Source: an uncultured Lachnospiraceae bacterium (lineage in GTDB: Bacteria > Bacillota > Clostridia > Lachnospirales > Lachnospiraceae). From it: DNA of 64,000 nucleotides. The stretch is from assembly GCA_905203555.1 (NCBI GenBank), contig CAJKWK010000004.1:29806-93805 (forward strand), given 5' to 3'. The notes beneath the pieces are model-generated. The model was not told where the DNA came from and did not search any database. It was given only the letters and a program-made list of their open reading frames with translations. Positions 61,373 through 64,000 of the stretch are shown here, in pieces. The number at the start of each line of letters is the position of its first letter. The stretch's first letter is position 1. The translations under genes and the position numbers were made by a program.

Positions 61373-62146
61373 TTAGCCGCGGTTGCCACCGGTCAGGTCC
61401 AGCTTGTTGCTGGTCGCTGCATCCTTGGTATTTCCGCCGTCGTTCTGCTTCAGGTAGATGTCGTAAATCTTTCCTAAGGTCTCCTCCGTTAAGTCGGCCG
61501 TCAGATCCGTATCGTCTTCCAGAACCTCGGAAGCTTGGATTGCGTAAGTGGTTACCTTGATGTTCTGTGCCTCGCCTGCAGTTACCTCATTCTCAATTAC
61601 ATTTTTAAGCTGCACTTTGTCAAACAGGCTGTCCGTTTCCGTATCCTTGGCTACTGCTGTCTTGTAGGCAAAGACATACTTGTTGGTATCTCCGGTTGCT
61701 GCATCCTTCTCGCCCTTGGAGGTCAGCTCCATCCATTTGTCGGAAAAATGGTTGGCATAGGTTCCCTGGGTGTCTGCGGTGTCCTTAAACCAGAACAGTT
61801 CGGTCTTTTCCTTGGCTCCCTTGGTTCCATCGGCTCCAACAACAGTCACATCCTTTACTGGTACCTCCACACTCATAAACACGATTGCGTCATTTACCCC
61901 GACATTCGTTACCTTCGGATCTTTCTGGACTTCCTGATTGGGAACCAGATCCTTTACATCCGGACTGTCGTTGCCCAGATAGCTGGGTTCGGTCAGATCC
62001 ACATCGATTTTTCCCACCGTAAAGGTGTTGGTTGTGCTCTCATTGTCGGTCATATAGGCAATGGTTCCGCCAATCCCCAATGCTCCAACCAGAACACATG
62101 CAGCTGTAGTTCCAGCCATCCATCTCCACTTTTTGTTTCTTCTCAT
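61373..62146 (-). CDS. CalY/TasA-like protein 2
   Basis: The 257-residue protein has the SipW-dependent signal pattern (GIGGTIAYMTDNE) and a camelysin/TasA-like domain: FTVGKIDVDLTEPSYLG, VQKDPKVTNVGVNDAIVFM, LFDKVQLKNVIEN. It is a likely structural subunit of an amyloid-like or pilus-like fibre. The start has no ribosome binding site nearby; AAAGGAGAGCAGGAG lies about 75 nt upstream and can pair with bases before the AUG. Codon use looks more GC-rich than in its paralogue at 62308. Confidence 0.8.
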   Translation of the reverse strand: MRRNKKWRWMAGTTAACVLVGALGIGGTIAYMTDNESTTNTFTVGKIDVDLTEPSYLGNDSPDVKDLVPNQEVQKDPKVTNVGVNDAIVFMSVEVPVKDVTVVGADGTKGAKEKTELFWFKDTADTQGTYANHFSDKWMELTSKGEKDAATGDTNKYVFAYKTAVAKDTETDSLFDKVQLKNVIENEVTAGEAQNIKVTTYAIQASEVLEDDTDLTADLTEETLGKIYDIYLKQNDGGNTKDAATSNKLDLTGGNRG

Positions 62147-62307
62147 AATAATTTTGCAGGAAATCTGTGATTTTAACTACAGAGAGGAGTGCAGCATCAG
62201 CTGCGCTTTGATTGTTTCTCCTGCTCTCCTTTCCCGGCGATTATCAATTCGCCGCTGTATTGAATGATTGTTGTGACGATTTAAGGATCATCCCATGTGT
62301 ATGTGGT

Positions 62308-63255
62308 TTAGTTTAGGGGCTTACCCTGCAGATCTAAAGCGTTGAAATTATTTGCATTCTTTCTACCTTCCACGCCGCTGTATTCGCGCTGTATCATAAA
62401 GGTTTTAAAGATCTCTATCAGGTTTTCATCCGTTAAATCTGTAGTTAAATCTGCCGTATCACCGTAAACTTTATCTGCCTGGATAGCACAAGCTGTGATT
62501 CCAATTGATCCTTCGGCGTTAATATTGTTAGCTCCTGCCAATGCCGCTCTTTTTCTATCCCGTTCTGTAAATTCAACAACATTTTTTAACTGGATCTTAT
62601 CAAACAGTGCATCCGTTGTTTCTCCCGGCTTTAAGGAAGTTTTGTATGCGAAGATGCGAGGGAAAGTGGTATCTAAATCAATTGTTGGATCAACAACCCC
62701 CATTAAAGATATCTCTGAATCAGGAAGGCTCTCTATTAGTTTTTTTGTCAAATCAACCCACTGATCGGAGAAATGCTGATACTGATCACTTTCATCTATT
62801 CCATCTGTAATATCTTCCCTTTCAGCTCCTAAGTCCGGCGGTGTTTCGGGGTCATTCTCGTCTTTAAACCAGAAAAGGGAAGTCCCCTCTACTGATACTA
62901 CTGTGGAGGCTGCATTAACTTCTGAAGGGAGATCAAGTGGTGTTCCGTCATAAGAAACGATACGATTCTTTGGTATCACAGGCGTTTCCATTATCATGAA
63001 TACGATTGCATCCGTATCTCCGGTATTGGTGATCTGTGGATTTTTTGGTATTTCCTGATTGGGAATTAAAGAAGGGACTTCATCGCTTTCATTCCCAGGC
63101 CAATCTGGTTCCGTCAGATCCACCTGGACTTTTCCAATGGTAAATACATTTTCTGTTTCTTCATGGTCGGTTAAATAGGCCATAGTACCGCCAATTGTCA
63201 TGGCACCTATTAAGGTGCAGGCTGCCATTCCCATTGCTAACTGTTTTTTCTTCAT
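62308..63255 (-). CDS. CalY/TasA-like protein 1
   Basis: The 315-residue protein has the same layout as its neighbour: signal with GGTMAYLTDHEETENVFTIG, then VDLTEPDWPGNES, IPKNPQITNTGDTDAIVFM and ALFDKIQLKNVVEF. It differs by an acidic insertion near residues 115-160. It ends EGRKNANNFNALDL. It lies directly after sipW, whose product is expected to cleave it. The start follows AAGGG. Confidence 0.8.
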   Translation of the reverse strand: MKKKQLAMGMAACTLIGAMTIGGTMAYLTDHEETENVFTIGKVQVDLTEPDWPGNESDEVPSLIPNQEIPKNPQITNTGDTDAIVFMIMETPVIPKNRIVSYDGTPLDLPSEVNAASTVVSVEGTSLFWFKDENDPETPPDLGAEREDITDGIDESDQYQHFSDQWVDLTKKLIESLPDSEISLMGVVDPTIDLDTTFPRIFAYKTSLKPGETTDALFDKIQLKNVVEFTERDRKRAALAGANNINAEGSIGITACAIQADKVYGDTADLTTDLTDENLIEIFKTFMIQREYSGVEGRKNANNFNALDLQGKPLN

Positions 63256-63347
63256 TATTTTTCCCTTATCCGGTATTTTGCAGCGTCCTACCGGACTTAC
63301 CTTTCATTTTTATTTTTATGTTGAAACTGCTTTTGCAGCTTGCTGCC

Positions 63348-63839
63348 TTAATCCTGGTTCTTTTTTTCTAAAAACCCGGAAAGAATAAATGAAACAAGAT
63401 TAAAAAATAACAACCATCCCGCTGTTATTACGAGTAAGCTTCGGTCTGCAAGTAAATATCCAAGCATGGGGATTGAAAATATATAAGTTCCGACAATTTG
63501 TGTTTGTGTGATGCGAGTCATATCTTCTGAGTCATTGGCATCGCCTTTGGTAATGAACCCATCTTCATCTTCCCCGATTACCCGATGCGTAACAATGGCT
63601 TCTGAACCATCTGCCTTGGATAAGCAATATGTAATAATCTCACCTTGTGATACTTCGATATCCTTGGTGTTTACAAATGCTACCGCTCCTGTGTGAATCT
63701 TAGGTTCCATAGAACCAGACAAAACAACATAGGGTTGAATGCCGAACATACGTGGGATTAAAAGCGCTCCCACCACAAAAAAAGCTACGACGGTGATTGT
63801 TGTTATTGTGACATTAAAGAAATGAATGAGTTTTTTCAT
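63348..63839 (-). CDS. sipW: SipW-type signal peptidase I
   Basis: This ER/archaeal-type signal peptidase has a catalytic Ser in VLSGSMEPKIHTGAV near residue 42 and a His (in place of Lys) in IVTHRVIGEDEDG near residue 83, then ITKGDANDSED. It has an N-terminal membrane helix (VTITTITVVAFFVVGALL) and a second near the C-terminus (LLVITAGWLLFFNLVSFIL). It processes TasA/CalY-type precursors. At 163 residues it is typical. It is the first gene of the surface operon, with a CATAATT box upstream at 63892. Confidence 0.88.
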   Translation of the reverse strand: MKKLIHFFNVTITTITVVAFFVVGALLIPRMFGIQPYVVLSGSMEPKIHTGAVAFVNTKDIEVSQGEIITYCLSKADGSEAIVTHRVIGEDEDGFITKGDANDSEDMTRITQTQIVGTYIFSIPMLGYLLADRSLLVITAGWLLFFNLVSFILSGFLEKKNQD

Positions 63840-63891
63840 GATAAGACTTTGCAGGATTCTTTCCCACTTCCTCCTTTTTTTGTTGCAATGT

Positions 63892-63898
63892 AATTATG
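63892..63898 (-). promoter_or_regulatory. CATAATT promoter box of sipW operon
   Basis: Minus strand CATAATT followed by ACATTGCAAC, 53 nt before the sipW ATG. It is a weaker match to the element-wide box (CG instead of CC upstream). Confidence 0.5.
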
Positions 63899-64000
63899 CG
63901 TTTGATTTTCAGTTTTTTGGTAAATACAAAAAAAGTCATAGCACAAAAAAAGAAACCTCCCATTTCTGGAAGGTCTCTTCATCAAATCATTTGCAAATAC

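Noticed and set aside
1..64000. CRISPR array, tRNA, rRNA, integrase, reverse transcriptase or origin repeats
   Set aside because: I looked for regularly spaced repeats, tRNA-like sequences and these proteins and saw none; short or diverged examples could be missed.

Overview
The window looks like part of a large conjugative or mobilisable element (ICE, plasmid or plasmid-like prophage) of an anaerobic, gut-type Firmicute, probably a Lachnospiraceae-like Clostridium relative. Reasons: strong AGGAGG ribosome binding sites, moderate-to-low GC, an oxygen-sensitive class III ribonucleotide reductase, a MobV/Pre-type relaxase, a conjugation-type topoisomerase III, a PcfB-like membrane protein and exported peptidoglycan hydrolases. 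No integrase, origin, coupling protein, tRNA, rRNA or CRISPR array was seen, so the element's class and ends are not settled here.

Layout. 0-16 kb: plus-strand nucleotide and DNA metabolism (nrdD fused to a glutaredoxin-like domain, nrdG, an HD-family hydrolase, a DUF1848 protein, a DUF262 gene split by an IS200/IS605-type element, a RecJ-like nuclease, a guanylate-kinase-like protein). 16-33 kb: transfer and surface block (PcfB-like protein, a lysozyme plus C39-like hydrolase split by one in-frame TGA, relaxase, topB, a lipoprotein, a transglutaminase-like protein). 33-51 kb: mostly minus-strand accessory genes (UvrD/PcrA-like helicase, R2K-like ATP-grasp protein, a second TnpB, radical SAM protein, YkgJ-type Cys-cluster protein, ART-fold-like protein, a second ATP-grasp-like protein, RNase HI, many unknowns). 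51-64 kb: one minus-strand surface operon (SipW signal peptidase, CalY/TasA-like proteins, a protein with a sorting-signal-like C-terminus, and a 2590-residue SpaA/Cna-B adhesin ending in two DUF6273 domains).

The strongest system-level observation is the transcription signals. Six transcription units share a promoter in which the 10-mer CTTATCCGCA lies exactly 34 nt upstream of a -10 hexamer, usually with a TTGnnn -35 and a 17-nt spacer. About sixteen other boxes of the form CCATAATT-N5-GAAA, without an evident -35, precede most remaining units, often just after an intrinsic terminator. This suggests an element-wide two-class promoter programme. Other notable points are a three-way-junction RNA between a Shine-Dalgarno sequence and its AUG, two NrdR-like boxes 32 bp apart before nrdD, an IS insertion that would be in frame if precisely excised, and a codon pattern like a diversity-generating-retroelement variable region at the end of the giant adhesin.

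Several genes have single-base frame disruptions near short A runs (about 6290, 6605 and 47995). These may be real or may be assembly errors.
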